A DNA stretch of 64,000 bases from Phycisphaerae bacterium (GTDB taxonomy: Bacteria; Planctomycetota; Phycisphaerae; UBA1845): NCBI GenBank assembly GCA_029260215.1, contig JAJDDQ010000030.1, positions 87,602-151,601 on the forward strand, in the 5' to 3' direction. Positions 10,301-19,346 of the stretch are shown here, one piece after another. A program made the position numbers and the translations under genes. The stretch's first letter is position 1. Each line of letters begins with the position of its first letter. The notes under the pieces were generated by a model, which was not told where the DNA came from, did not search any database, and saw only the letters and a program-made list of their open reading frames with translations.

Positions 10301-11890
10301 TTTGCAGCATTCCAGCTCTTCAAGCACGAAATCGGTCGCGTTGACCCGGACTTCCGCCACAGGCCACACGGACTCAAAACGGTCGATGATCTCCCAGAAA
10401 CCGGGGTCCGACGCCCGATAAACACCGCCGTCAGTGGAAATTGGAATAGCGAAAACACACGTCGGCCCGCCGGCCGCGAACGTGACCACGCGGCTGGTGA
10501 TGTTGTTTCCCGTGTTGGACTCCGGTGTCGCGCGATTGGGGTTAATCACTGCCTGTAGTGAAACGGTACCGGATCGCCACTCAGGCGGCAGGCGAAACTC
10601 GAACACGTCGCGTGTGTCTCGATCGACGCCCGCGCCGGCGCTGACGGGGAGGGTTTCGCGTCGGGCACGCAAAGGCGACCCGGGCAGCGGGACTCCGGAG
10701 CGCGTACCGCGAAGCTCGGCAAAAACCACCGAACGATCCTGTGTGGATGTGGGAAACGCCCGAACGACCGTTGGCTTGCCCGCGACAAGCGTGATGTCGG
10801 GGTCCGTCGGGATGGTTTGAACCACCTGCGTCACTTCCAAGCCCGCCCAACTCAGGTCCGGCAGCGCTTTGGCTGCGTCTTTCGGCACGCGGAAAACACC
10901 GGCTGAATCGGTGAAATAGACGTAATCGTCACTTTGAATCAGTGATCTGGGTACGTTGAGGTTGCCGGCCATGGGCGTCACCCCGCCCCCTAATCTCGAT
11001 ACACGCTGAACCAGCCCGTTGGGTGGGCCGGTCGATTGTGCCCAGTAGACGTTGTCGTCGTCCACCACCATGCCCAGCACGCTTGGGTTGCCTGCATTGT
11101 TGTACAACGTAGCCAGCCCCGCACCGTCGTTGCGCACGCGGCGGATGTCACCGTCGCCCTCTGCCCAAAACACGAATTCTTCGTCATGGTACTGCCCACC
11201 GTTTACCGTGAGATGGACGGGGGCTGTGAGCGCCGGCGTGATGTTTGCGGGTACATCGGTAGATGTCTTGGATCGCCGGCTAATGATCTGGGTGTTGCCC
11301 GGAACTCCTACAAGCCAGAACACGCTTCCAAACTCGTATCTGGTCATGGCGATTTCGCTGATCGTGGCGAAGAGGGCGTGCCCCCGGTAGAGGGTCGGCG
11401 CTCCGCCGTCTTTGGGAGCGTAGCGGATGCCTTGGCCGTCCACCCACCAGATGCGCGTTCTGTCCACCTCGAGATCGGTGACCGCGCCGGAAGCGGTCGC
11501 GAGCGTTTCAACTTCGCCGCCACCAATCCACAGGCGTTTGATGACGTCGGGGCTGGGGGCTACATCGACGAAATAGACATACGCCCCGTCGTTACGCAGC
11601 AGCCTCGCGTTCGGCCCACACAGCGAGCCTTGAAGGATCGTCAAAACAGAACCACTCGTGCCGGAGGACTTCCTGTCGATCCGTCCCGGTGAGAAGCCTC
11701 CGAAGCAGTCGGGGCCTGGTGCGACGCTCCAGTACAGCTTCCCGTTGGCGTGGGTAATCGACTCGGCGGGTGCGTTGGCCACCGATTCGTGACCGGCGGC
11801 GGCGAATTCAGCCAGGCAGGCTGACACAATAAGAACCAGTACCGATTCGACGCGCCACGCCGAACGGCTTACGCGCTGTTGCAAGAACAT
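7313..11890 (-). CDS. Giant secreted multidomain protein (propeller, metzincin-like, Cys-rich repeats, TSP3, dockerin)
   Basis: The frame is open to 11956, but the ATG at 11890 (MFLQQ) has an AAGGGG site 8-13 nt upstream and leads directly into a signal peptide, so I choose it (about 1525 residues). The order is: signal peptide; beta-propeller-like region with repeated 'VYWA/VYFVD' strands; CARDB-like segment; a metzincin-like segment with [11 protein letters not shown] and later FLSYC; four Cys-rich units of the type CCxxNGSPGC..CC..VC..DPFCC..EWD..CA; Ig/cadherin-like domains; thrombospondin type-3 Ca repeats ([14 protein letters not shown]); and a final dockerin-like [11 protein letters not shown]. 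It is probably surface-exposed. The canonical first zinc His of the metzincin motif is Gln, so protease activity is doubtful. Confidence 0.85.
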   Translation of the reverse strand: MFLQQRVSRSAWRVESVLVLIVSACLAEFAAAGHESVANAPAESITHANGKLYWSVAPGPDCFGGFSPGRIDRKSSGTSGSVLTILQGSLCGPNARLLRNDGAYVYFVDVAPSPDVIKRLWIGGGEVETLATASGAVTDLEVDRTRIWWVDGQGIRYAPKDGGAPTLYRGHALFATISEIAMTRYEFGSVFWLVGVPGNTQIISRRSKTSTDVPANITPALTAPVHLTVNGGQYHDEEFVFWAEGDGDIRRVRNDGAGLATLYNNAGNPSVLGMVVDDDNVYWAQSTGPPNGLVQRVSRLGGGVTPMAGNLNVPRSLIQSDDYVYFTDSAGVFRVPKDAAKALPDLSWAGLEVTQVVQTIPTDPDITLVAGKPTVVRAFPTSTQDRSVVFAELRGTRSGVPLPGSPLRARRETLPVSAGAGVDRDTRDVFEFRLPPEWRSGTVSLQAVINPNRATPESNTGNNITSRVVTFAAGGPTCVFAIPISTDGGVYRASDPGFWEIIDRFESVWPVAEVRVNATDFVLEELECCKFAGPIPYPYLDSFEYDDDEDVILVTILTFQWFTQFPFSCGFNEFYMGMIDPSAAGGPGGMAYRPGRTSFVKMNSGGWGPQYNRPRAGGVIAQELAHNKNRQHVSCGCPPNIDLDYPHCDGTECCDDPCEDDPPPLCNAIGPVESETGLWGYDLISNTAIPPMASRDFLSYCGPRWVSDYTWEALVAPFPLTAPSPDAPSERTRVPQSAESSVGACGPDAGGCCAGNGTPGCENDACCNAVCGMDPFCCDTFWDATCADIAGLLCPGCGADNCGTAGAGSCCAENGSPGCDDSACCDAVCEDDPFCCENEWDDICAARAMDQCSACADPGCNEDAGDCCTPNGSTGCDDDECCAVVCACDPFCCETEWDEACAGIGFNGNGCGAELLCNTCFEDSGDMLTIVGLAKPSENTAEIVLAFRAPDGFLAVDDPVLSSDESATFAQGGYDIELFDAAGALLTSQPVQMRENSAHDRTRTEAFTAHLPFDPATATVRIMQGGESLAQRTVTPNAPTVIISAPEFGSFQSPSLTVQWEGSDADGDVLVYSIQYSPDNGTTWHPITPAHPDNGTGVNTLTVNDVNSLNIPGSASLDFPGTSRIRIVASDGVNTSMAISKRFRLPLHAPSAIIASPRDGARFVHNEMIVLRGRGYDAEDGTLGDSGLAWSVSGRGAVGVGRDVSIEGLAPGSYTVTLTATDSDQQAGSTSVNILVGDAPIETSDCCEGNGSPGCEDAVCRAAVCACDPFCCDTEWDDACAGTGFVVDCGAEVLCHDLCSGGPAADADDDGVADSVDNCVNDANTTQTDGDEDGVGDDCDNCPSLSNPTQADADGDNVGDACDLCPMSANDENDPDGDGVCFNDNCSEVPNANQADSDGDGVGDACDNCTSEHNPGQGDCDSDGIGDACEIAANSALDCNDNTVPDDCDIAFHASQDANKNAVPDECECPGKVDGTVNLNNFATFRACVTAPNGAIAADCECFDYDGDNDVDFADFAALQLIFTG

Positions 11891-12074
11891 CTTTGAAACC
11901 CCTTTTTTCTTCCCCGCCCCCGACACCCCACCGCGGCGCGAAACCGGCGACGGCAAGGGCCGTGCCCAGTCTAACGATAGGCCTTGGTCAATGCAAAAAA
12001 GGCCCCAATTCGGGAGAATCAGGGTAGGAACGCCCGGCCGGGGGCGGGCTGACGTGTTTCGATCGATGTCCGTG

Positions 12075-12914
12075 CTAATCGGGCAGGAGCACCGTCGTTG
12101 TTGGATGAGCTTCCCGCCACTCGCTCAGCGGCATGGGGGTTGGATTGTCGAGGAACTCGATACGCGCACCTCGTTTGGCTCCGGAAGTAGCTTCCAGGTG
12201 CTTCGGACCCGTCGGGTACCATACTGATTCGCCACCGCGATCGTAGAGCACAAAGATGTTATTCATTGTGTAGCCGGTCGTGCCAAACGTAACCACTCTG
12301 CCGTCGATCTCGCGTCCGTAAACTACGGACAGTTGGTCGAGCGGTCACCAGCCCACGGTGACGGGCTTTCCGCCCACGACGTCGTTGACGAGTTCGTGTC
12401 GATCAAGAATGTCGAGCGGGTAAGCCCTTGCATCGCCGGCGTGTGCGAAGCCAATGACCCGCGTGTCGTCGTCGATTCCGGCATCGATCAAACGCGCGTC
12501 ATCGGCGTCGACGAATTGCGGCTCGTCGATGGACGGGATTTTGTCTTTGCCTATTCCGTACTGGAAGCGTTCCGGATCGATCTTGGATTCCGTCACGTCG
12601 AACCACTCTTCACTATGATCCTCGCCTGCATCGCGCGCCCACAGCAGCCTGCGTCCGTCGCGCTCGACAATCGGGCGGGAATGAAACTTGCTTGAGTGGC
12701 GTGCGAAAGGCATCAGGGGATCCAGGAATTCAAATGGCCCCAGCGTTTCGTCGGCGATGTAGACCGCGAACAGCAGGATCACGATCGACAGGCTGACAAC
12801 GCCCGCGCGCTGACCGAATGTTCGCGGTGCGCACGCGCATGAAGCACCGGCCCCGGTATCCACGGGCGTCGATTCCTGCCCGTGACTCGTATTTTCGTGT
12901 CCTTCTTGTGTCAT
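12075..12914 (-). CDS. DUF3179-family selenoprotein (in-frame UGA = Sec190)
   Basis: A 279-residue protein is read if the UGA at 12345-12347 is translated. N-terminal half: Cys-rich leader, one membrane helix (about 38-56), then DUF3179 signatures ARAYPL and [11 protein letters not shown]. The family normally continues VTYCPLC; here it reads VTVGW-U-PLDQL, so UGA takes the conserved first Cys. The same frame then gives VDGR-like [13 protein letters not shown] and [10 protein letters not shown], typical of the family, up to the stop at 12075. A SECIS-like hairpin follows (12309-12341). The ATG overlaps the upstream glycosyltransferase stop (ATGA). Conventional calling would truncate it at residue 189. 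The enzymatic role is unknown; the Sec suggests a redox function. Confidence 0.86.
12309..12341 (-). promoter_or_regulatory. Bacterial SECIS-like hairpin of the DUF3179 gene
   Basis: Read on the minus strand, 21 nt after the UGA (12347-12345) lies GUCCGUA-GUU-UACGGAC, a perfect 7-bp stem with a 3-nt loop starting with G (12330 to 12314). An outer CUCG/CGAG pairing (12341-12338 with 12312-12309) extends it across an internal bulge. Distance from UGA to the apical loop and a G in that loop match known bacterial SECIS rules. Confidence 0.8.
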
Positions 12915-13681
12915 AACACTTGTTCCTTAATCACCATTCGGTGCAAATTCAAACCTGTCCGCTGCGTACGCACCATCGCGGGGCCTCTGCCGACTCGCCA
13001 CTGCGCGATGCGCGCCAGTGAGATGCCAAGCCAGTACGCCACGATGCACACCTGGTTAACAACAGTTGTCTGCCAAATGCCACGGACAATCCAACGGCGA
13101 GGCGACGTCACCACCGCCAGCGGCGAGACGGCAATTCGACCTGCACGCCGCAAGTACCGTATCAATGCGTAGTCCTCCATAATCGGCAAATTAGGAAATC
13201 CCCCGATTTTTTCGAAAACCTCGGCCCTGATGAAAAGAGCCTGATCGCCGTAAGGCAATTGAAAGATGCGACTTCGAATATTTGCCGCTCTTTCGATGAG
13301 CCTGAAGGACCGCCCCTCGGCTTCGATCGACAACCGAAACGCGCACGCGACTACGTTCGGCTGCTTGATGTCCCGAAGAACAGCCTCGTCGAAGTCCTGC
13401 GGAAGCGTCGTGTCAGCGTGCAGGAACAGGAGAACCTCGCCGCGGGCGATTGCGGCCCCGGCGTTCATCTGCTGCGCGCGACCACGTTGAGCGCGCATGA
13501 CCTTGGCACCAGCATCGAGCGCAAATCTCACCGTTCGGTCCGTGCTGCCGCCATCCACGACGATGACTTCGATTGCGTTCCCGTGCGCGGACCGGATCGC
13601 CGCGACAATCGTGGCCTCTTCGTTGAGCGCGGGGATGATTACTGATATTCGAGGCGCATCGGCGCTTGTTCCTGGCGTCAT
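12911..13681 (-). CDS. Family 2 glycosyltransferase, rSAM/selenodomain-associated (TIGR04283-like)
   Basis: This 256-residue GT-A glycosyltransferase has ISVIIPALNEEATI at the N-terminus, the nucleotide-binding VVDGGSTDRT, the RAQQMNAGA segment and metal-binding LFLHADT (DXD-like HAD). The C-terminal part has a membrane-associated hydrophobic stretch. 'GRAQQMN.GA' and 'FLHADT' are characteristic of the TIGR04283 family, whose members sit beside radical SAM/Cys-rich (ArsS) genes and are annotated as arsenosugar-biosynthesis glycosyltransferases. It lies in that very context here: ArsS-like enzyme three genes upstream and a 4-nt overlap with the DUF3179 selenoprotein downstream. Substrate is inferred only from family and context. 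Confidence 0.88.
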   Translation of the reverse strand: MTPGTSADAPRISVIIPALNEEATIVAAIRSAHGNAIEVIVVDGGSTDRTVRFALDAGAKVMRAQRGRAQQMNAGAAIARGEVLLFLHADTTLPQDFDEAVLRDIKQPNVVACAFRLSIEAEGRSFRLIERAANIRSRIFQLPYGDQALFIRAEVFEKIGGFPNLPIMEDYALIRYLRRAGRIAVSPLAVVTSPRRWIVRGIWQTTVVNQVCIVAYWLGISLARIAQWRVGRGPAMVRTQRTGLNLHRMVIKEQVL

Positions 13682-13778
13682 TCAGCGTCCAATCATGGTT
13701 GAAATTCTCGAATCAGAGCATTGTCCTATTCAAACGGGGCAGCAAAGTCGAAAGGGTGGACCGTGCCGCCGCCCGCTC

Positions 13779-14924
13779 CTACATTCGTTCCACAAGACGA
13801 TCGATCAAGAAGCCGGATTGCTCCATGGCCTGCTCGCGAAGCGGGCCAAAGAACTCTGCGACCTCGGCGAAAACGCGTTCAAAAGCATCGTGATCTTCGT
13901 CGACCACGATTTTCTGCAGGTGTTTGGCCGACTCAACGAAGGCGTCCGTCACGGCTGGGGTGGCAGGGTTGGACATCTCGATCGACGCATACAAGTTCGA
14001 TGATTGCGCGAAATGACGGGCCGTCATCATCAACTCCATCAGGTACACCGGCGAAGTAAACTGCAAGGTCTCCTGAAGGTTCACGTCGAGATTCGTGAGC
14101 GTTCTGCCCATCACTTCCGTCGCGAAATGCACGAGCACCTGCACAATGGACATTGCTCGGTCGTGCTGATCCGGTGTGCTTTCGAATACGACCAAGCCTC
14201 GGGCGCAAAACATCTGGTGCAGCCAATCAAACCACGCATCGCCCCGCCCACGACACAGCGCCACGCGCTGTCCCTGCAACGAATGCACGGAAGGGCCAAA
14301 CAACGGATGGGTTCCGATGACACTGCTGCGACAAGACTCCATCATCGCGTTGACGGGAGCCACCTTGATTGATGTTACATCCATGAGCAAAGCGTCCTCT
14401 CGAATGAGAGGGCCAATGCACTTTATCGTTTCCACTGTTGTATCGATCGGAACGCTCACGACGACCACATCTGCTACGGCCGCAGCCTCCTCAATCGTCA
14501 ATTCCGTGTCCATGTCGGCGATCATGACGACATGTCCCAGATCACCGAACAACGTGGACATGCAGCGTCCCATTTGGCCATGCCCACCAATGATTGCGAC
14601 CGTCCGTGACTCACAATCGATCGGAAGCTCAGCTCTTAAGGCCGCCTGCCGGTCACGACTTCCCCGCAGGATCAGGCGAAAAACGCTCTCGAGGAGTTCG
14701 CCGGATAGGCCCAATTGACGGGCGCGATCGCATCGATCGTTCAGGAGTTCCCGCTCGCGACGATGATCGCGTATGCCGACCCCATGCACCCGTTTGTATT
14801 GCGCAACTTCGGCGACCAACGCATTGCGGCGCGCGAAAAGGTGCAAGACATCGCGATCGACAGAATCGATCATCGCCCTGAGAACCGATAATGACAGTGG
14901 ACTCTTTTCGGTGTTCTCCGGCAT
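13779..14924 (-). CDS. tyrA: Bifunctional chorismate mutase / prephenate dehydrogenase (TyrA)
   Basis: This protein of about 381 residues has an N-terminal AroQ-type chorismate mutase helical domain (about 10-95: LRAMIDSVDRDVLHLFARRNALV, with the conserved Arg/Lys pattern) and a C-terminal prephenate dehydrogenase with Rossmann motif VAIIGGHGQMG, DVTSIK, and GTHPLFGP carrying the catalytic His. Length matches E. coli TyrA (373). It converts chorismate via prephenate to 4-hydroxyphenylpyruvate in tyrosine synthesis. GTG 14927 precedes ATG 14924; the ATG with AAGGGA upstream is preferred. Its placement inside a radical SAM/phosphate-transport operon is unusual and may simply be co-transcription. 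Confidence 0.93.
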   Translation of the reverse strand: MPENTEKSPLSLSVLRAMIDSVDRDVLHLFARRNALVAEVAQYKRVHGVGIRDHRRERELLNDRCDRARQLGLSGELLESVFRLILRGSRDRQAALRAELPIDCESRTVAIIGGHGQMGRCMSTLFGDLGHVVMIADMDTELTIEEAAAVADVVVVSVPIDTTVETIKCIGPLIREDALLMDVTSIKVAPVNAMMESCRSSVIGTHPLFGPSVHSLQGQRVALCRGRGDAWFDWLHQMFCARGLVVFESTPDQHDRAMSIVQVLVHFATEVMGRTLTNLDVNLQETLQFTSPVYLMELMMTARHFAQSSNLYASIEMSNPATPAVTDAFVESAKHLQKIVVDEDHDAFERVFAEVAEFFGPLREQAMEQSGFLIDRLVERM

Positions 14925-14978
14925 CACGGTCCCTTGCGCGCGCTGAAGCTCACGCCCGACGCCGCCCTGCGCAGAGTA

Positions 14979-15923
14979 TCAGCGGTTGTTTCTTCGGTCA
15001 TTGAGCTTCCAATCGTAGTCGAGCCATTTGATTCGCAGCTTCGTTCGTTTGTCCACAGACGCTTTTAGCGGCACGGAGTAACGCGCGGCGAACGCAAGCA
15101 CGGAGTCTGCAACCTGCTTGAAGTCCGCACCGTACCAGTCGTAGAGTTTCGTCAAACGAACCTCCTTCGCGCCCGGTTGATATTGAAACCAGCGATCGTG
15201 GGCATGCACGTATCGCGTCTGGTCTTCCAGTTGTTCCTCGATTTTTGACGCATCGTAAGCTTCGTTGCGCAGCTTCGGGCAGCCGATCGCTGCACAGACC
15301 AGCGCAAAGTGTATGCGCGGCTCGGCGAATTTCGGCCTGATTTGCTCGTGCTCGATCTGATTCAGGCTGAGCGTCATTCCGCCCAGATGCCACCGTTTTG
15401 CGTCCCAGCGCTTCGCGGCGGGAATGTCCTTGATGGTCATGATGGGATAGTAATCGAGGATCAGCCGGAGCGTGAACGCGTTGTAGGCGTTGATGAGCAA
15501 CGCGAGTTTCACATCACGATCAAGCTCGGCGAAGGCTACGTCCCCAAGTCGAGCAATGTAGGCATCCAAAGTTGCGGACTCCTTGAGCAGCCCGGCGTAG
15601 TCAATCCAACCGGCGGCGTCGACATGTTTGCGAAGCAAGGCGTCGAACGCGGAGTGGTCGAACGTCGGCCCGTCGGCTCGATGTTGATAGGCCTCTTGAA
15701 GCGTGACCGGTGCCATACCGAACAGGGCTTTCAGTACATCGCGTCGCTTGTACGCTTGACCAGCGACAACTAGCGTCGCAATAACGATCAACACAATTGA
15801 GACGCTTCTGACGGCTCCCGAGCGCCGACGCATCGCCGCCGACAGACGGCTCGCCAGCGTCGGTCGTAAAACCGTTTCCGGTGCGAAGACGCTTGTTGCG
15901 GTTGTTCGCGGTATCTCACTCAA
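14979..15923 (-). CDS. Membrane-anchored DUF547 protein
   Basis: This protein of about 314 residues has an N-terminal membrane helix (about residues 40-57, SIVLIVIATLVVAG) and a DUF547 domain with WIDYAGLL, LALLINAYNAFTLRLIL, the LSLNQIEHEQIR motif and ALVCAAIGCPKLRNEAY. DUF547 has a papain-like fold in predictions, with Cys/His residues conserved; its activity is unproven. Start choice: a TTG at 15923 overlaps the ArsS stop as TTGA and has a G-rich site upstream. TTG 15941 and ATG 15833 are alternatives. Coupling to arsS suggests a linked envelope function. Confidence 0.82.
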   Translation of the reverse strand: MSEIPRTTATSVFAPETVLRPTLASRLSAAMRRRSGAVRSVSIVLIVIATLVVAGQAYKRRDVLKALFGMAPVTLQEAYQHRADGPTFDHSAFDALLRKHVDAAGWIDYAGLLKESATLDAYIARLGDVAFAELDRDVKLALLINAYNAFTLRLILDYYPIMTIKDIPAAKRWDAKRWHLGGMTLSLNQIEHEQIRPKFAEPRIHFALVCAAIGCPKLRNEAYDASKIEEQLEDQTRYVHAHDRWFQYQPGAKEVRLTKLYDWYGADFKQVADSVLAFAARYSVPLKASVDKRTKLRIKWLDYDWKLNDRRNNR

Positions 15924-16912
15924 ACGATTGCCCCCCCGCAAGACGACCCCTCACCGGCGGTGCAGCCGAAGCAGTGCTCGCCGGTGCCGATCCTTCGGTC
16001 GACAAGCGACGAAGCATCGAAATCCTGAATGTTTCGAGGAAGCCCATTCCGTGTCGACATCCCCAGAGCGTAGTTGAAATCGCAATCGTGGAGCGTCCCA
16101 TCCCAGCTCACGTGTATCTGCCGGCGACACATCAGTCCATCGAGCGTTTCAGGATTGAACGACTCACGCAGCAGGCGCAGGTATTTTTCATCTTGGCTGT
16201 CACGACGCAGATCGTGCAGGAATCGGCCTATCGGCATATTCGTGATCGTGTGGAGTTGAGTGAACCGGACATCGAAGCGCTGCTGAAGTTCGCGCCGGTA
16301 GTCTCGTTCCAGGTCGGCCTGCCCGGGCGGCAGTGACGGACCGGCGGGATTGTAAACAAGGGTCAACGTCAGGTCGGGATCGATTCCGTATCCGACCGAA
16401 TTCAGTCGCTGGATCACGTCGATGCTGTTCTCGTACACGCGCAGGCCGCGTTGCCGATCGACGTTCTCCGAGAGGTAGCACGGCAGCGACGCTACAAGTT
16501 GAACGCGATGGTCGCGATAGAACTCAGGCAAGTCGGTGTATCCTTCGTGCTGGAGGATCGTCAGATTCGTACGCACCAACACCTCGATGTTCTCACTTCG
16601 CATAAGCGTCACGAAGCGCCGGAAGTTGGGATTCATTTCCGGCGCGCCGCCGGTGATATCGAGCGTCTTGACGCCGGCCTGTGTCGCAGCCTGGTACACG
16701 TGCAGCATGGTTGGCCAATCCATCTGTTCTGTACGTTTGGGCGAAGATTCCACATGACAATGGCGACAGGCCAAGTCGCAGGTCAGACCGACGTTGACCT
16801 GCATTGTTTCGATCGACCGCGCACGCAACGGCTCGCCGCAAGCGGCTTCGACGCGCGCATCGAAACCGTCGTCTCTGTGAACAGTCAATGGAATCGCAAT
16901 CGTCGCACTCAT
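15920..16912 (-). CDS. arsS: ArsS-like radical SAM/Cys-rich protein (TIGR04167-like)
   Basis: This 330-residue radical SAM enzyme has the cluster motif C45-X3-C49-X2-C52 in GLTCDLACRHCHVESS, GGAPE (S-adenosylmethionine binding), and a C-terminal Cys-rich DUF3641 region with CRRQIHVSWDGTLHDCDFN and HCFGCTAGEGSSCGG. This matches the family first called 'radical SAM/SeCys' and later ArsS, implicated in forming 5'-deoxyadenosyl-arsenicals for arsenosugars. Some family members carry Sec in the C-terminal motif; here the residue is Cys. It starts 4 nt after the phosphate transporter and couples to the DUF547 gene. No arsenite methyltransferase arsM is present in the window, so the arsenosugar role is inferred. 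Confidence 0.88.
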   Translation of the reverse strand: MSATIAIPLTVHRDDGFDARVEAACGEPLRARSIETMQVNVGLTCDLACRHCHVESSPKRTEQMDWPTMLHVYQAATQAGVKTLDITGGAPEMNPNFRRFVTLMRSENIEVLVRTNLTILQHEGYTDLPEFYRDHRVQLVASLPCYLSENVDRQRGLRVYENSIDVIQRLNSVGYGIDPDLTLTLVYNPAGPSLPPGQADLERDYRRELQQRFDVRFTQLHTITNMPIGRFLHDLRRDSQDEKYLRLLRESFNPETLDGLMCRRQIHVSWDGTLHDCDFNYALGMSTRNGLPRNIQDFDASSLVDRRIGTGEHCFGCTAGEGSSCGGAIV

Positions 16913-16916
16913 TGTG

Positions 16917-18047
16917 TCAGCTTCCGAATCGTGTCAGTGTCCAGTATATGGCAGCGCCGAGCACCGCCCCCATCGGCAAAGTCGTCATCCATGTCGCGAA
17001 GATTCGCGCGATCGTGCCCCACCGCGCACTGCGGCTGGCCATGCCGATTCCAAAAATCGCACCACACGATACATGCGTGGTCGAAACAGGCACACCCAGC
17101 CTCGACGCGCCCAAGACGAGTGCAGCCGTAATCAGATTGCCGGTCAAGCCCTGCCCAGGGTTCAGATCGGTGATACGCTTACTCATTGTCTCGGCGACCT
17201 TCCTGGAATTCAACAGTCCGCCGAGCGCCATCGCAGCCGCGACCAATCCAAGCTTCCAACTCACACCGGCTGCCCCGGCAGCCAACAGCAACGCAGCGAT
17301 TTTCGGCGTGTCGTTTACCGCCCGGGCAAAGCATACCGCAATGCCGCTGAGCGCGTGCGTATTGTTGACCAGAGCCAGGGCGCTGACACCCATTACGCGG
17401 CCATCATAGCGTTCGGTGCATTGCTCGCGCGAGGCGATCGTGAAACTCGGACCACCGCCGGCCGGGACCGCGACGAAGGCGGCGCCGTCCCGCATTAGTT
17501 GCACGGGCTGCGGTGCGGTGTCGCCCACACAAACGCAGGTTTGGCGTGTAATGCCGAACCGTCGCCGAGCACGGTGAAACAAAGGGTACAGCAATGCTGC
17601 GGCGCCGATCGCGAGAATCGGGCTGACCAGGAGCGGCAGGAAAAAGGAATCCCACAGCTTCCCCAAATTAGCGTGGCCGTGACCGACGACAAGGGCGACA
17701 CCGGCCAGCGCCCCGGTCAGCGCGTGCGTGGTTGAGGTCGGCATGCCCAGGAACGTCGCCAGCAAAATCGTAATCGCACCGGCGGCAGCAACCGCAATCA
17801 ACAGCTCACTGCTTTGTGTGAGTTCCAGCGGGACAAGCCCCTTTCCGGTGAAGGATTTGGCCAGCGAGCCGGCCAGCAGGATCGACAGAACGCTTCCGGC
17901 AAGTGTAGCGACCGTGGTCCACGACAGCGCGGTGCGATGGCTGACCGCTCCACTGCCGTACAACGTTGCGACGCCTTTGAAATTGTCGTTGGCACCGTTG
18001 CTGTACGCCAGCCCGAACACGACCACGATCAGAATAGCCAATGTCAT
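16917..18047 (-). CDS. PiT-family inorganic phosphate transporter
   Basis: This 376-residue polytopic membrane protein has the two PiT signature repeats: N-terminal YSNGANDNFKGVATL and central FARAVNDTPKIAALL, plus GMPTSTTHALTGA and GVPVSTTHVSCGAI. It imports phosphate, and such low-affinity Pit carriers also take up arsenate. The repeats, about ten hydrophobic helices and length agree with PitA-like proteins. GGGAG lies 9 nt before the ATG. It is the first gene of a tight operon with an ArsS-like enzyme 4 nt downstream, which fits a phosphate/arsenate theme. Confidence 0.93.
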   Translation of the reverse strand: MTLAILIVVVFGLAYSNGANDNFKGVATLYGSGAVSHRTALSWTTVATLAGSVLSILLAGSLAKSFTGKGLVPLELTQSSELLIAVAAAGAITILLATFLGMPTSTTHALTGALAGVALVVGHGHANLGKLWDSFFLPLLVSPILAIGAAALLYPLFHRARRRFGITRQTCVCVGDTAPQPVQLMRDGAAFVAVPAGGGPSFTIASREQCTERYDGRVMGVSALALVNNTHALSGIAVCFARAVNDTPKIAALLLAAGAAGVSWKLGLVAAAMALGGLLNSRKVAETMSKRITDLNPGQGLTGNLITAALVLGASRLGVPVSTTHVSCGAIFGIGMASRSARWGTIARIFATWMTTLPMGAVLGAAIYWTLTRFGS

Positions 18048-18405
18048 GCACGTTCACTCCCGTCTACGCGACGCTTTCTCAATCATCAGCCCGCACGCCG
18101 CGGCAGGCCAAGTCTCGATACCGGTGGCCAGCCATCAGCCTTAACCTTGGTCGCGAGTTTCTGTTGAGTGACGGGGATCAGTTTCCCCGCCCTTTCCACA
18201 CATCATGTGAGAACCGTTTTAGCGCGTAACGCCGTCGCGATCAATGATGGCGTTCCTCGGCTGCGGAAGCATGCCATCGTACTCCGCATAGGCCCACCGG
18301 GCACCTTCCCCCCTATGGGCGTCGGCCCGAGGAGTCGGACCACCGAACCCCTCGGACCGTTCCCGAGCGTAGTATCATGGCCCACGGAGGCCTGGACCGC
18401 TTCGC
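18048..18405. other. Intergenic region, no gene seen
   Basis: These 358 bp separate the start of the PiT operon from the 3' end of the YHS-repeat gene. I find no plausible coding frame, tRNA or clear terminator. It must contain the promoter of the minus-strand PiT-arsS operon near 18050-18150, but no convincing -35/-10 pair stands out. Confidence 0.5.
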
Positions 18406-19290
18406 CTAATTCACCGCATACTTCGCGGGGTTATTCTTGAACATGTCCAACTGCATGCGGCTGGGGAAGAGGTATCGCTTCCCCAGATAGTCGACGGCCA
18501 GGTCGGCTCTCCCTTTGACGTCTTTGCCCTTCTCGACCTTGCATACAGCACAATATCCGTTCATCGCCAAGTCTGCGTCGGCGTACCGATCCGGGTTGGC
18601 TTTGAACATGTCGAGCTGTTTCTGTGACGGGAACAGGTAGAGGCGGCCGTCGTGCATCAAATGAAACTCCGCGATGCCGGGTACGTCCTTTCGCTTCTCC
18701 ACTTTGCAAACGGTGCAGTTGCCGTGCATGGCCGGGACGAATGCGGCGGGATTCGTGTCGAACATGTGCTGCTGATCAGGCCCCGGAAACAGATAACGTT
18801 CGCCGTCGTACACACTGGCGTACTCCGGCTTGCCGACTACGACCTTGTCCGACTTTACAAGACATACGGGGCAAGCACCGCCGAGCGCCAGACCAGCATC
18901 GACATACCGGTGCGGATTGCGCTCGAACATTTTCTGCTGCTTTTTCCCGGGGAAGAGATAGAGTCGCCCGTCGTGAACCGTGCGAAACTCAGCCTTGCCG
19001 GCCACCTGCTTGCCTTTTTCGATTTTGCAGACAGCACAATCACCACCGAGCACGGGAACAAAAGCCGCAGGATTCGCGTCGAACATGCGCTTCTGTTTGG
19101 CCATCGGAAACAAGTAGGTCTTTCCGTCGAAAACCGACGAAAAGCTTGGATCGCCCTTCACGAGCTTGTCCTTTTTGACGAGACACACAGGGCAATTTCC
19201 GTCCAATGCCGGCTGCGGTGCCGCTGCTGACACGACGCCCGAACCAAAAATGAACAACGCACACACTGCTGAAAACACACATTTTCTCAT
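18406..19290 (-). CDS. Secreted five-repeat YHS-like heavy-metal-binding protein
   Basis: ATG 19290 (MRKCVF) is chosen because AGGAG precedes it and a signal peptide (to about VSAA, residue 23) follows; the frame is open further to 19350. The mature protein consists of five tandem units of about 53 residues: G.C.VC...K...G......DG..YLFP...Q..MF..NP..Y. Each has a CxxC (CPVC, CAVC, CPVC, CTVC, CAVC) and the 'DG..YLFP..Q..MF..NP' core of YHS-type domains, which bind metal such as copper in related proteins. It is likely periplasmic. Five copies in one chain is unusual; odd and even repeats resemble each other, suggesting duplication of a two-repeat unit. Confidence 0.82.
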   Translation of the reverse strand: MRKCVFSAVCALFIFGSGVVSAAAPQPALDGNCPVCLVKKDKLVKGDPSFSSVFDGKTYLFPMAKQKRMFDANPAAFVPVLGGDCAVCKIEKGKQVAGKAEFRTVHDGRLYLFPGKKQQKMFERNPHRYVDAGLALGGACPVCLVKSDKVVVGKPEYASVYDGERYLFPGPDQQHMFDTNPAAFVPAMHGNCTVCKVEKRKDVPGIAEFHLMHDGRLYLFPSQKQLDMFKANPDRYADADLAMNGYCAVCKVEKGKDVKGRADLAVDYLGKRYLFPSRMQLDMFKNNPAKYAVN

Positions 19291-19346
19291 GACTCTTGAA
19301 TCTCCTGACTGTTTGTGACAAGTCGAACGCGACTCCAGCGATTCTC

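Noticed and set aside
15920..16912. Selenocysteine in the ArsS-like protein
   Set aside because: The C-terminal motif is GSSCGG with a Cys codon; no in-frame UGA is present.
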